A stretch of 64,000 nt of DNA from Pomphorhynchus laevis (lineage: Eukaryota > Acanthocephala > Palaeacanthocephala > Echinorhynchida > Pomphorhynchidae). Location of the stretch: positions 62,001 through 126,000 of the forward strand of contig WNNJ02002318.1 of assembly GCA_012934845.2 (NCBI GenBank), given 5' to 3'. The notes under the pieces are model-generated. The model was not told the DNA's origin and did not search any database. It worked only from the letters and a program-made list of their open reading frames with translations. A program made the translations under genes and the position numbers. Of this stretch, positions 34,921 to 46,509 are shown one piece after another (position 1 is the first letter of the stretch; each line of letters starts with the position of its first letter).

Positions 34921-36416
34921 AACAAAAACAGTAGAACATTGAAATACTGATAATTATTGCAAATAATTATACGAATAAATAATATTATTATAAATAATAT
35001 TATACGAATAAAAATGCAAATTGTATTACGCATTATTAAAATTATGAAATAATTAAAATAAAAATTAAAAAATTAAAATCATTAAAATCGTTAAAATTTA
35101 CTCGAAAAAGTTTGCACAAAAATTTACACAAAATTTCACATAATTTCTACAATTACGCTAATAAACACAATTAATAAAAACATTATTGAGAACACTTAAT
35201 TTTATATTAATCAAAAATCGATATATTGTTTATTCAAATAATGCTATAATCGAATACAATAAAGCAAAATTGTACTTGCATTAGAGAACATTTGTAAAAT
35301 TCAATTGTAAGAAACAAATTTGTGTGTTATTTATTCTAATCACGTTTTTATCCTAATGCTCGTAAAGTTACATAACCAAATTGTGCCGAGATAAAGTAAA
35401 ATATAAATTTTATACTTAACGTATAAATTAGGAAAATGAATTTATCAAATATATATTTTTATTGTTCGTGCTGTTTAATATAATCTTAATACTATAATTA
35501 TAAGATTATATTAACAATAATCTTAAGTTGGAATTTTACATTTGTAAATTAAATTAAATATACAATAATCAAAAAGATAAGAAGTAGTGACTTTAATAAG
35601 TTATCGAAAAAGAAATTAAAATAAAATCATTAATATAAAAATTTCGTTTTATATTAAAACGAGATATTAATATAAATATATGTTAACAGAATAGAATTTA
35701 TTCTGTGGCAAATGTGGATGAGGCCATTTACATGCCCACCGATAAAAAAAGAGAAAAAAAATCAAATTCAGTACTGTACATTGGCAAAAAATGTGTGAAT
35801 GATGCAATATGTCAGGTTTATCGTTAGCATTGACGTCAATGAATTTTGGTTTTAATGGACAAGATATTTACGCCAGAGGGACAGGTGTGAAATAAAGAAA
35901 TATCAGGTCAGAATTTATCGAGGGAGAGGAGTTGGATTGAAAGGAGTTGTTTAAAGGTGAGAAGGGAGGAAAACCAGATAATGTCAACGAGAAGTTGATG
36001 TTAATATAAAATTTTATATAAATTTTTTATTCTAACCAAAATAGATTTATATTTTTACTGAATTCAAGTATAGATTTATTTCTACTTGCATTGTCACAAA
36101 CCATTGATGTACATATGCTTTCTAGCAAATGTTTCATTTTGGAAATTACAAGCGAATCATTCAACATCCGAATTTTACAAAATCTCATATAATTTAGTGT
36201 TGGATAAAACCAACGACCCGTATTTTATTATTGCCATTTATGTCTTTACACAATCTTGATTCTAATATATGTTTCGTGTTCGAGCTTGAATATTTCCCCT
36301 ATGTGATATTTTGCTATTTTGGATGATCAAAATAGGTTTTATAAAACAATTTTACTTTTCAAAGATTTTTTATCTACGGAAACAACAGATTAATTTACTG
36401 TTTTTATTAAAGATAT
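34921..36416. other. Intergenic between K3 and K4
   Basis: No gene recognised. A less AT-rich patch at 35700-35990 has purine-rich stretches but no open frame of note. A candidate polyadenylation signal for K4 lies at about 36403-36408. Confidence 0.5.
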
Positions 36417-38162
36417 TTAATGTTTATTAATGCACTTTCTTCTGCATTCATTAAGAGTTTCAAAAAGATTCGCTGTACCGTCACATCCTCCGTATATGAA
36501 CTGAACACATTCATTTTTACTTTGATCGTACGTATAACGTTTAAATGCCCCGCGACAATAATTAATACCACGTTTTAACGGAGGCAACGTACATACACCT
36601 AAATAGCAGATGGAATTAGAAAATTGGAAATGCATTTTTAAAAAATAGTTTAAAAATGTGCATTTTAAAATATGCTAGGAGATAAATTAATGAAATTAAT
36701 GAAAACAATGATATATAATTGGGTAGATTATAAGTTAAGTAGAAACTGTTCTTAAAAAGAATAGTTTAAGTAATTAAACTGTGCTATCGGCTATAAATTA
36801 GATTTAGAAAATAAATATCTAGTTTTACTGTTTGAATAAATCAATTAAATGTTTTTAAAGCAATATATTTTAACATAATAATATAAATGATAATTTTTAT
36901 AAAAAAGATATATTTTTATAACGCAATCTTCTTTGGTAGATAAATTAATGATTTATTTATAAATAAATAAATATTTATTTATATATCGTCAATATATAAT
37001 AATCGAATCTAAATTTATATCACTTTTTGTATTTATATCAGAATTTATATTATGATATATCCAATATCAGTATCCTACTGAATATTAATTTGTTTATTTT
37101 ATAAATAGAATATAGTTTTTTAGATCGTTTAATTTTTGTCTGTGAAATGTAACGATGCTATACTTCTCTGTGTTTCAATCCTAAATATGCCTGCAAATTA
37201 TGGTATGAATATCGTAACGAACCAGTCGCAACACGATCTAACCGCTAACAACATCCTGCGTTTACGTTAGTACTCAGTGGATCATCAGGGCAAAGGCGCT
37301 GAGCACTAACGTTTCAACATGCTGTGAAACTTGGATGGTCTATAAGGAATACAGCTAGTGAGAATACAGCTAAAAATTTCACAACACTTTCCTGCGAATT
37401 TATAGACTCCTTATCAGTGTAACACTTTTCGAAATATATTTGCAGAGCAGGTCATTGAATCTATGAAATGTAAGGATGCTGTAAGGATCTGCTCACTGCT
37501 TTAATCCTAAACGTGTCTGCAAAACAGTGTATGAATATCGTCACGAACCATAATTCTGTGCTAAATTAAGTATTTGTGTTTAATGTTGTGTTAAATTAAG
37601 TTTATTATTTTAACTTAAATTATTATGGACTCAAAATTATAAATCTTAATATTATTATAAACCTTTAATTATGGACCTTAATATTAAAATGCAAAATTGC
37701 TAGAAGTAAGTTCGATATTTATTATTTAATTAAATATCCGCTTATCTATCAGCTTCATGTTGTTAAAATGCAAAAGTTAATCAGATCAAAGGCTGAGTTA
37801 GTTATTATATATTGCCAAAGCTTTCGCCGCATACGGCTTCATCAGTACCGCATTGTATCTTAATTATTGCTCTAACTTTCCTTAAAAAAGTTTGAGAAAT
37901 AATTAACATACAATGAGTCACGGACAAAGCCGTAACGCGGCGAAAGCTTTGGCAATATATATAATAACTAACTCAGCCTTATAATAACTAACTCAGCCTT
38001 TGATCTGATTAACTTTTGCATTTATTATTTAGATATTGTGTTTTATTAGTTAATATTCATAACATTAATAATTTAAAAACAATAAGACGACAAGATGATA
38101 CCTGCATTCATGTGGGTTAATGCTGTGATGATGAACATACAGAGTAGAGCAATTATCTTCAT
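36417..38162 (-). CDS. K4: secreted single-domain Kunitz protein (two exons)
   Basis: Exon 1 (38162-38102) encodes MKIIALLCMFIITALTHMNA with a GTATCA donor. Exon 2 (36598-36417) follows tgctatttag and encodes GVCTLPPLKRG and the rest of a Kunitz domain; spacings 11, 15, 7, 12, 3, YGGC, GTANLFETLNEC and a TAA stop. Product 80 residues. P1 is Arg, the only paralogue here with a basic P1, so it is the best candidate for a trypsin-like target. The open frame runs a few codons further upstream through the intron, but the splice acceptor, the matching phase and the signal exon favour the spliced model. The intron (36599-38101) contains a satellite-like repeat and a foldback. An AATAAA motif (minus strand) lies about 10 bp past the stop. 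Confidence 0.87.
37130..37560. repeat. Satellite-like repeat, copy 2, in K4 intron
   Basis: Matches the unit at 15996-16460 (tgtgaaatgtaacgatgcta, gaatatcgtaacgaacca, atagactcctta, cacttttcgaaat). The structured core is a 14-bp inverted pair, 37264-37277 with 37299-37312; on the minus strand the loop contains CUGAUGA and the upstream flank is GUUGAAA. Confidence 0.65.
37767..38023. repeat. Foldback repeat in K4 intron
   Basis: Arms of about 75-80 bp: atgcaaaagttaatcagatc ... ggctgagttagttattatat and its complement, with tttgccgc-like GCGGCGAAAGCTTTGGC at the inner ends. One arm has an 18-bp internal duplication (ataataactaactcagcctt twice). Inner ends carry CTGATGAAGCCG ... CGGCGAAA, the terminal-motif form seen in the other foldbacks. 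Confidence 0.7.
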
Positions 38163-38187
38163 TTAGCTTTTACGTGTAAATAACTAG
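38163..38187 (-). promoter_or_regulatory. K4 5' leader motif shared with K3
   Basis: Minus strand CTAGTTATTTACACGTAAAA followed by GCTAA and the ATG. See K3 for the matching element. Confidence 0.5.
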
Positions 38188-39179
38188 AATCAAATATTTG
38201 ATTAGACCAAAATTTGAGTAAATTTTATTTGAGAATCAAATAATACCGTATTTAAATATAAGGTATTAAAGAATTAAAGTGTTTATTAAAATAATTACGC
38301 CTTGCAATTAATTTATGTTACGTAATCTGTATTATCAATTATTTCGATAATCATATTAAATTATTTCATTATCATAAATATATTCTCGCAGTTTTAATTT
38401 TAGTTTTAGTTATAATGTAAAAATTTAATAAAATAAAATTTAATAAAATTTAATTTTAATAAAACTTTTATTTTATTAAAAAGTTATTAATAAAAGTTAT
38501 TCATTAATGTATTTATTAATTTAAAAACTTGAATAATAATTCAAGGTTTTATAAACATTTTAGTAAAATTAATAAATTAAATTCATTTATATAAAATGGT
38601 TGAATTTAAAAAAATAAATATTAAATATTTATTAAATATTTATTTATTAAATATTAAATAAAATTTGTCTTTTTGTTTTAATAAATGATCATATTTTGTA
38701 TTTAAAAAGCATCATTGAAAATTAAATTACTTTTAATTTAACAAACATATTAAATTAATTAAAATTTATATTTTAATTTTTCAATTAATATTTAATTTCA
38801 AAATTCTTAATAATTCTTAATAATTCGTGTTAATTTAATATCGATTTCTAGCATAGTGATTAATTAGAAATTATAAACTTATAATAAATTAATATTAATA
38901 ATAAAGTAATAATTTTTAATAATAATAAAATTTACATATTGAGGGTCATCCTCAAACGGATCCCGTGAAATTGTTTTTTGTTCAGACTTTAAAATTACTC
39001 TCGCTAAGTTGTTTTTTCATCATATCAATTATTCGTAGTATTAATATTTGCGCGTAAAGTATATGAGTATCGTCTGACAAATAATTTTTTTCCTTATTGT
39101 CATCGAAACCATATTCGCGATTACAGTGGATATCATATTCCGAGATCTGCGAATAATTTAGGCGTATTGGTCATTTTTA
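38188..39179. other. Intergenic, nothing recognised
   Basis: Very AT-rich to about 38940, then more balanced DNA that may be the decayed 3' end of the LINE beginning at 39180. Confidence 0.45.
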
Positions 39180-41910
39180 TTCTCACTTTTTTTCTGGGCA
39201 ATCCGTTTCAATAATTTAAGAAGGATCTCTCCGTAATATGCCCATAAAGTCCAGAGCAGATTATATCAGCTCTCGCATTTCTGTCTCTTGTCGTTGTTGT
39301 CTTTTCAAATAGGATATTGTCTGTTACTGGACGTAACGTAGGCTCTTTTATAACATGTTGTTCCAAGTAGTTGTGCGAACGCATTTACCACGGCATTGTG
39401 TCGGATAAAAGTGGAACCCATACTCTTACATGACAAGACACGCGAGACCGTAAAAAGAGCTTCACATTGACAATCCTTTCCAATAAAAGCGTGATTCCAA
39501 TTATACCTTGCAGGCTAGGGCACCATGGAACTCAGTAGAGTTAAAGAATAGTTCTCTCATGTCATTGTGTGGGCTGATCCAGGATGATGCCCCGATGACA
39601 CTTGCATTTCGCATGACTTTCTCTAAGTCCATTCTTGAGGAAGCGATCACCTCTTTTTTTGCATTCATTACCCGATATTCTTTCTCTTTTCTGATTGACG
39701 CAATTACGGCCTTACGCAAAAATTGCAACTCCTCTCCATAATGACCGTCCATTGCTGGCTCACAAATCCTGAGGGAGTTTATGTATTCATCGGTTAAAGT
39801 GCATGTAATATCCCGGATTCCCAGGCCTTCGTGATGATTCGGAAGTGTTAAAATCTTCTCCATTTCTTTGTCGTCAATATGCATGCCCAACATCCTATGC
39901 AGTAACTTCTCAAATAATAACGAACGATAATGCACAAACCAGATCGATTCTGTTTTGCAGGTTCGAATAAGGTGAATCTGTCTGTGTTGCAAAGCCCTTG
40001 TAAGTAAAATGTATCCCGCAAAGGCCTCGTAATCAACTACTTTATTAAGCTTATTCATTTCCTCCACCCATACGTTAGCACATTCACAGCATTTATTCTC
40101 CACAAATTCTGAATTTCCAATAAAGCTACCGAGATATCTCACACCGTCATATTTCATTTGAACTTTGTCTATGTTTAATATATTTTCGTTCTCTACAACG
40201 ATTCCGTCCTTTAAAAGTATAGTTGACTTGGCAGGATTGACATAATATCCGAATATTGGCCCTTTAGCTTTTAATGTTTTCCAGACACGTGCTATCTCAT
40301 ATATCGTTCCAACACATGCACCGTCATCTGCATACCATTAATGGGTTGCACCTGGTGCAATCCTTTGCAATTCATATATTAGAGGTAAAATAGAAATGGC
40401 AAATGCTGCAATCAATAAAGGATCCCCTTGCGTAAACCCCTCTGAGGACAACAATGTGATATCACTCAAGATTAACTGGGCAGGTACTCCATACGTATTT
40501 TTCAAAATACAAATTTTACGAAGGACATATATGCTTCATATTTTGAAGAGCCATTTTTCGATTCAGATTATTAAATGCATTTTTAGCATCTATCAGAAGT
40601 ATGCATCTACTATTGTCTTCTTCGAAAGCATGACGAACAGAGTGTATCGCTGATTCAATTCCGCTTCGTTGCCCGGCACAAAATTGTGTATCCATGCAAA
40701 CCGACATGATATCCTCCCTTACGTGCTTCATTACTACTCTTCCTACAATTCTTCGTAGAACCTCGCCTATCCCAATAGGTCTAACATCTGGATCCTTGTC
40801 TACTGGTATTAGTCTACATGCTGTATATGCAATGAGTTTCAGCGGATCTACAGTTTCCGTTGCTATTTTAATTGCAAAGTCACATATTAATGAGGTAAGT
40901 CTGCTAGATTCATGACCATGTTCAGTAAGGAGTTTGTACCAGTTACAAGCATCCATACCAGATGGGCCTGCTGAGCCTTTGGTTTTTTTGACAGCAAATA
41001 TAACATCATCAGGTTCAATACTAAAGAAACGCATGTGATGATGCTCCTTATACCCGCCGATATTTTCTGATAATAGTAACCCCTCGTTCACATCCGACGG
41101 ACTGGGATGCATCTTCTGCAGTTCTGAATGTACTGACTTTCCTCCTGTCATAGAACTTAGAGATAAGACACTTCGAGGGGTGTCTTTTAATGTTCGTGCA
41201 GCTTTTATAATCATACCATTCTTTATCAAGTTAATAGCTCTTTTCGTCACCTGTGCATTATCATTGGTTTTGCAACTTTTCACGCCCTCCATTTTTAATC
41301 TCTGTGCAAATCTTGCCTCGCATAAAAGATTGTAAACATCACCGCACTTCCACATTTGTAATCTACGCTCTAGAGTTTTTCTCACTAGATGAACCTTACA
41401 ACTCTTTATTCTCTGAAGGATTAGGTGGCATAATATAGTCATTTCCTCCAAAGGATCATTTACACCTTTTTTATCCGTTTTAAATTTCCATATACAATCA
41501 GATATAAGCTTGATGAACTCTTTGCTAGCATTACATTGCGGTCATGTCATCAGGTTCGGGATCCAATGTATAACCTCATAATATATCTGTTCCAGTGAAA
41601 CAGATTCAGCGGACACTTATGTCGTTGATTTATCCATTGAATGTTCATTCATAAATTGTTGTCGTAACCCAGCCACGGTCTCTATGACTTTATCATTTGT
41701 CCTGATAGAGGTATCATTCTTTTTATTTTGTATTCTTGCATTTAGAGTAGATAGATCTATGTTTTTGATACGATCCTGATGTTTAGTTCCTAAGTCCAGG
41801 CTAGTTTCACCTTTGGGGTTGGGTTGAACATAATCCCTATTACAACAGTTACGTGCATTGCAATAAAAGCAAGTTCGACCAGACCGTGCACATACGGTCT
41901 GGTCGAACAT
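39180..41910 (-). mobile_element. LINE with Cys-rich N-terminus, RT and putative restriction-like endonuclease
   Basis: Reading on the minus strand: a Cys-rich segment CARSGRTCFYC/NARNCCNRD (41910 down), an N-terminal domain, then RT blocks GSAGPSGMDACNWY, RPIGIGEVLRRIVGRV, QFCAGQRSGIESA and LLIDAKNAFNNLNR (in the frame 41451-40516). Then come the QGDP-like region, a YADD region, and a C-terminal part (40157-39501) continuing past a stop into CQCEALFTVSRVLSCKSMG, the FIRHNAVVNAFAQLL block and WAYYGEILL. The CxC...H/S...C knuckle plus RHN block precedes the restriction-like endonuclease in related elements. Same lineage as 54362-57210 but clearly diverged. Several frame breaks and stops; not functional. 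Its 5' end is truncated at a snap-back hairpin. Confidence 0.75.
41873..41908. repeat. Perfect hairpin at the LINE's 5' end
   Basis: gttcgaccagaccgt and its exact complement are separated by 6 bp. The inner arm is LINE coding sequence (the SGRTC codons), the outer arm its inverted duplicate. A third related piece (atggtcgaacagaccat) follows at 41918-41934. Best explained by snap-back during target-primed synthesis. Confidence 0.7.
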
Positions 41911-41936
41911 ACCGTAATATGGTCGAACAGACCATA

Positions 41937-43466
41937 TTATATTAATAACAATTATAATATTAATAATATTATAATATTAAAAATAATATTAAATAATTAA
42001 TAATTAATTATTATAATTATTAATACAGAAAAATTAAGTGTGTAGTTAAATAAAATAAAAATGCTACAATTTAATTAATTTTACGTAAACGTATATATCA
42101 CAATCATTTGAGAATTGACGGATCGCAGTGCAAATCTTCTTTACAATGTTGCCTTAATAAATATCGTCTAAAATGTATATTTTGTCGTATTTTGCTAAAT
42201 TACACATTTTCTGATCTTGCCAATAATCTAAATAATATTTGAGGTTGTAAATTTCTTAAAAATACTGATAGTTTAACTTTTGTCAAAAATGTCCTCACAT
42301 ATTTGACTAATTATATTTACACATTAAAATATTTTATATTTGTGATGTAAACAATCACTATCAAAGTGATTGTTTTCAGATAACACATTGAACTATTCTT
42401 TGAATTACTCAGGGAAAATTAATTGTTATTAAGAATTCAAAACATTGAGATTTAATATTTTACTCTATGCTTTAAGATCTTCAATGTTACGATTATATTT
42501 TCACATTATAATGTATTTTAAATGCCTAATATCGCTATTAAAGAAGCAAGCTATTAAAATACCTTTAATATCGCTATTAAAGAAGCAAGCTATTAACAAC
42601 TTTTATAATAAACATTTTATTTTTTTGGCTATAACAGAAAGCATATGAATTAGCGAAAACCTAGTAATTAAATAATAGAATATTATGTTGAAATTGAGCT
42701 TAAATATAAGCAAAATACATGCAGTACCTTCTGGTAAGTAAAAATATCGTAACTACAACATGCTCACAGTAACACATATCTTGTTTTATTCGAAAAAATC
42801 ATGTTACTTATAAGCAACATATTGTATTGCCACCTCTGATAATTTCGTAAATTTACTATTACGTTTTCGTCTTATATTTTGAGAGTATCCTCTTGTTGAA
42901 ATGATGAATAATTTTGATTTATAAGTCGTAAACATGTCATAACTATGCCCGTATGAACCTGTTTCAATAAATTAAAATGCAAAATGCAAAGATTTGCGTT
43001 CTTGTGAGACTGGAGATACTTGAGCAACAAATATTTTTCATCTACAATGTAGATTATAATCGTCTCGTGTTAGTTAATTTACTACAAAAAGATAATTTAC
43101 GAATAATGCGGTTCTGTTGACATTTGTTTTTATGAAAATAAAATACTTTTAAAGGGTAGTAATGTTTGACAGTTAATTGATGAGATCTATAACTGTTTGC
43201 AGTGGTTGTTTTCGATCACACATATCAGAGTACGTAATTCTTTGCAAATTAAGCAAAACATGGACACTTACCGTTATGATTCTTTACGGTAAATTTATTA
43301 AAATAAAAATGATAAGAATTTCTAAAATAATTATAAATTTTGCTATTTCAAGTTAATATATTTCTTAATTACGTTTTTGTTCTTGATTTTTGTTTCGTGT
43401 TCTTAGTTCCCTTTTGTCTATTAATTTTATTTTAAATAGTTGATAATGATCCATAATTGATAAATA
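41937..43466. other. Intergenic with a short direct duplication
   Basis: No gene recognised. A ~37-bp unit, aatatcgctattaaagaagc plus aagctatta, is repeated in tandem at 42525-42598. Confidence 0.5.
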
Positions 43467-43650
43467 ATTATTGGATCTGGACAAATAAAAGAGGATTTTT
43501 TCATATTTCGCTAACTTCTGTTAGTATCTTCAGATGCTAAGAGAGAAGTTAGTATCTGATTGTAATTTAATTGCAATTTTCAGAAGATGCTAACAGAAGT
43601 TAGCGAAATAATAAAAAATACTCTTTTCTTTGATCCAGTTTCAATAATTA
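43467..43650. repeat. Foldback repeat
   Basis: Outer arms aattattggatctgg / ccagtttcaataatt; inner arms catatttcgctaacttctgt and its complement ending in CAGAAGATGCTAACAG. The left arm has an internal duplication of the ttagtatct piece. Same family as 19782-19954. Confidence 0.7.
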
Positions 43651-43919
43651 TTTATTAATTTTATTGTTCAATAAAATATCTATTTTATAAGTAAATGCAA
43701 TTATATTTGCTATAATATAAAGTTTAAACACTTGCTTTAATTTTAAAAACTGTACATAGATAAATATTAAAAATTTTATTTAAAATTTAATGAACTTATT
43801 AGTTTTCGCGTAATAATTTATTTATAATAAGCTATGTAATTTTATTTCACAAAAATATTAATGTTGAAAAACTTATTGGAACACCCAAACAGAAATATCT
43901 AGGAAGTCATTATATAAAT

Positions 43920-44870
43920 GAGAGATTGAATTCTTTAATAATTGGTAATGCTCCTCTTTTATAGAACTAAAAGTATTTGCTCTAATAACTTATCCTTGAG
44001 AGATAAGAATTGTATTATCAGGATTAGTTTAATGATATGTGGTTTTCCTAAAAAGACAATAAAAAAATCTAACCATAGAAGTAATGCCCTTGAAAGCAAT
44101 CTTATTGGATTCCCTAAATAGTAAAATAAACATGATTTTTTTATAAAATATAAAATACTGGTTAACCTTTTTTAAATTCTTTAGTTTTAAAGATTTTGAT
44201 GAAAATAATCAAATTAAAAGTTTACAGAAAATGGGATTGTTACGTTAAATTGCTTCTTGACATTCTTATTCTCCCAACAGTGGTTAATTCTATCGACAAT
44301 GTCCCTCTTCTTTTATAGAAGTAAAAGTATTTGCTTTAACAACTTATCTCTGAGAGATAGGAATTATAGTATTAGAATTAGTTTAAATATATGTGGTTTT
44401 CCTGAACTTGCCATAAATAAATCTAACCACAACAGTAATACACTTGAAAGAGACCTTTTAATACACTTGAAAAATACCTTATCACTAATAGTATAATTCA
44501 TAAAATAAAGTTGCCCAAATTACATAATATTTTTATATTAAAACTGTAATTTTATTAATGTCCTGTAGTATACAAAATTCATTGTGAGTTTTAATTGCTC
44601 ATATGTTGACCAGACAAGACAGGGATTTGAAAAGATATCACTCAACGTAAATATAGCATAAAAGGCAGTGATATGTCGTGAGCTATATCACGTCACATAC
44701 TTAATTTAGATCATAAGGTAAATTTTGATAAAGCAACCCTTCTATCATATAAAAATGATTTCCTGCCCCTTATTATACAAGATACTTATTTTATAATAAG
44801 GAATAATATTATGCCCAATAAAAAAGCTGATTTCAATTTAAAAATATCATATTAGTTTTCGTTTGATTAC
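43920..44870 (+). mobile_element. Penelope-like element, GIY-YIG endonuclease region
   Basis: Two tandem versions of one protein block occur: LLYRTKSICSNNLSLRD with CGFPKKTIKKSNH (43940-44100) and FFYRSKSICFNNLSLRDRN with CGFPELAINKSNH (44290-44430). They correspond to the linker between RT and endonuclease. Further on, near 44590-44640, FNCSYVDQTRQGFEK matches the C-x-C-SY(I/V)GQT-R core of GIY-YIG nucleases, and the following DNA encodes the weak FDKATLL-like segment. RT plus GIY-YIG is the hallmark of Penelope-like elements. A broken fossil; frames are interrupted more than once. Confidence 0.6.
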
Positions 44871-45524
44871 CACTTAAAATAAGCCTATTTTAATTCTTAG
44901 CAAAAGTTATGTTAGTTCCTGATTTTTTTTTTTTTTATTTAACGTGTCTTTGAAATACTTAAAATTTAATGTTTCTTGATCTTTGTAATTGAATTTGATC
45001 TTAATTTCCTTTATTTAGTTTTGTATTATTCTAACATGATATTTATATATTTCAAAATCTTTAAATATGATACCCAATATTGAAGCTGATTAAAATTTGA
45101 AAATATTATATTAGTTTTCGTTTAATTATTTACTAAAAATAAGCCAAGTAATTCTATTTTAATTTTTAGTTATAGTGATATAAGTTCCTGATTTTTGTTT
45201 TAACATGTTTTTAAAATATTTTAAATTTGAAGTTTCTTGATGTTTTAAATTTAATTTGATTTGTTTATCAATTACAATTCCATAATTTCCTTCATTTAGA
45301 ATTATTTTTTAATAATTTTCATTCATTTTTAAGTGTTTGTATTTGCTACATTTTCTTTGTTTTGTTTTTGTTGTGCAGTACTAATATACTGGCATTTTCC
45401 CTTTTAATGATAATTTGTTACATTTTAAATTTGTTTTCTTTGATTTCTTCGTTTGTTACAAATTTTGAGTATTTTGTATAAATGGCAAAATTGATGCTTT
45501 TGGGTTTTTATAAGCTGTTTGTAA

Positions 45525-45565
45525 TTGTCTGAAGATGTTATCAGGAGCTATCGAAATGTTGTAAT
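45525..45565 (+). other. Penelope-type terminal motif (hammerhead-like boxes)
   Basis: gtctgaagatgttatcagga then gctatcgaaatgttgtaat. CTGAAGA fits the hammerhead CUGANGA box and CGAAAT the second box, separated by a small hairpin. Placed 3' of the GIY-YIG fragment, where Penelope-like elements are known to carry minimal hammerheads. Similar strings occur at 5860, 58915, 61125 (minus) and 61344 (minus), and in every foldback. Confidence 0.45.
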
Positions 45566-45728
45566 TGTTGGAATATAAAAAATTTACTCCTTGTAAATTT
45601 ACAAGAATATAATATGCAATATGTTGATATTTCAATATTCTCCTATGAACATTTTCTATGTTATATATTATCTATGTATTTAATAGATATTTATATAATA
45701 TTTATTTGATAGAAATAATTATATATAT

Positions 45729-46350
45729 AACGAACAGTTGCTAGGTCACACGAGGTGACTTTCGCATTGAAAACCAGCTACAGAATCCTTCCTTCGTGAT
45801 ATCCCCTTCCACACACCCTGACTACTAACGGCGCCATTGCCACAACCGTTTTCGTTTTGCCCGCTTTTTGCCACATGTTGGTAGCCCCGGGCTCGTCAGA
45901 AGGCTGACTACCAACTCTTCGCCTTTTGAAATTTGACTTATCCGAGATTCGAGCTGTCGCTCTCCGTACTTGGCTTGCGCTCTTGACTGCTAGGCTACGA
46001 ATCCAGGATTACCAGATTTCACACAGTATATGAAACCTTCCATCATGATATCCAGAAACTGCATTGTCCGAGATGTTTCTCTGGCATGCTTATTATAGAT
46101 TTTATCGTATGAGATCATGAAGATCGATTGGAATCGGGACTGGTGATCCTTTGATGGATTCTTATTTATGTAACGAATAGTTACTAGGTCACACGAGGTG
46201 ACTTTCGCATTGAAAACCAGCTACAGAATCCTTCCTTCATGATATCCAATTCCATACACCCTGACTACTAACGGCGTCATTGCCACAACCGTTTTCGTTT
46301 CGCCCGCTTTTTGCCACATGTTGGTAGCCCCGGGCTCGTCAGAAGACCGA
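45729..46350 (-). mobile_element. tRNA-derived SINE, one full and one partial tandem copy
   Basis: Copy 1 spans about 45729-46171 and copy 2 about 46172-46350 (period 443). On the minus strand copy 1 has an A-box (TAGCCTAGCAGTCAAGAG, near 45996-45983) and a B-box (GCTCGAATCTC, 45954-45944), spaced as in tRNA-class promoters. A body of about 200 bp follows. The body contains a hammerhead arrangement (see 46258-46347). In copy 1 the second core box is altered (CAAAAC for CGAAAC); in copy 2 it is intact, but the tRNA head is missing. More copies lie at 51.5-52.0 kb. Confidence 0.75.
46258..46347 (-). ncRNA. Probable type I hammerhead ribozyme within the SINE
   Basis: On the minus strand: stem I 5' side GUCUU (GCCUU in copy 1), core CUGACGA (position 7 may be any base), stem II GCCCG/CGGGC with an inner GCUAC/GUGGC hairpin, core GAAA, stem III AC/GU then AACGG/CCGUU across an internal loop, cleavage triplet GUC, and stem I 3' side AGGGU. 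Stem I is mostly G-U and G-C pairs, the weakest part of the model. The triplet GUC and AGGGU are conserved between copies 1 and 2. Confidence 0.6.
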
Positions 46351-46509
46351 TATATTGCATCATTACAAAATCCAACTACACCTTTAAGGGACGATAGTCC
46401 AAAAATAGGTGTGCTATTTGGTTTATAAATTAAGCTTATCGAAAAACTTAAATCGTTTCACTAATATATAATACAGCTCAAAATTGCTTATATCGATTTT
46501 ATGATCATA

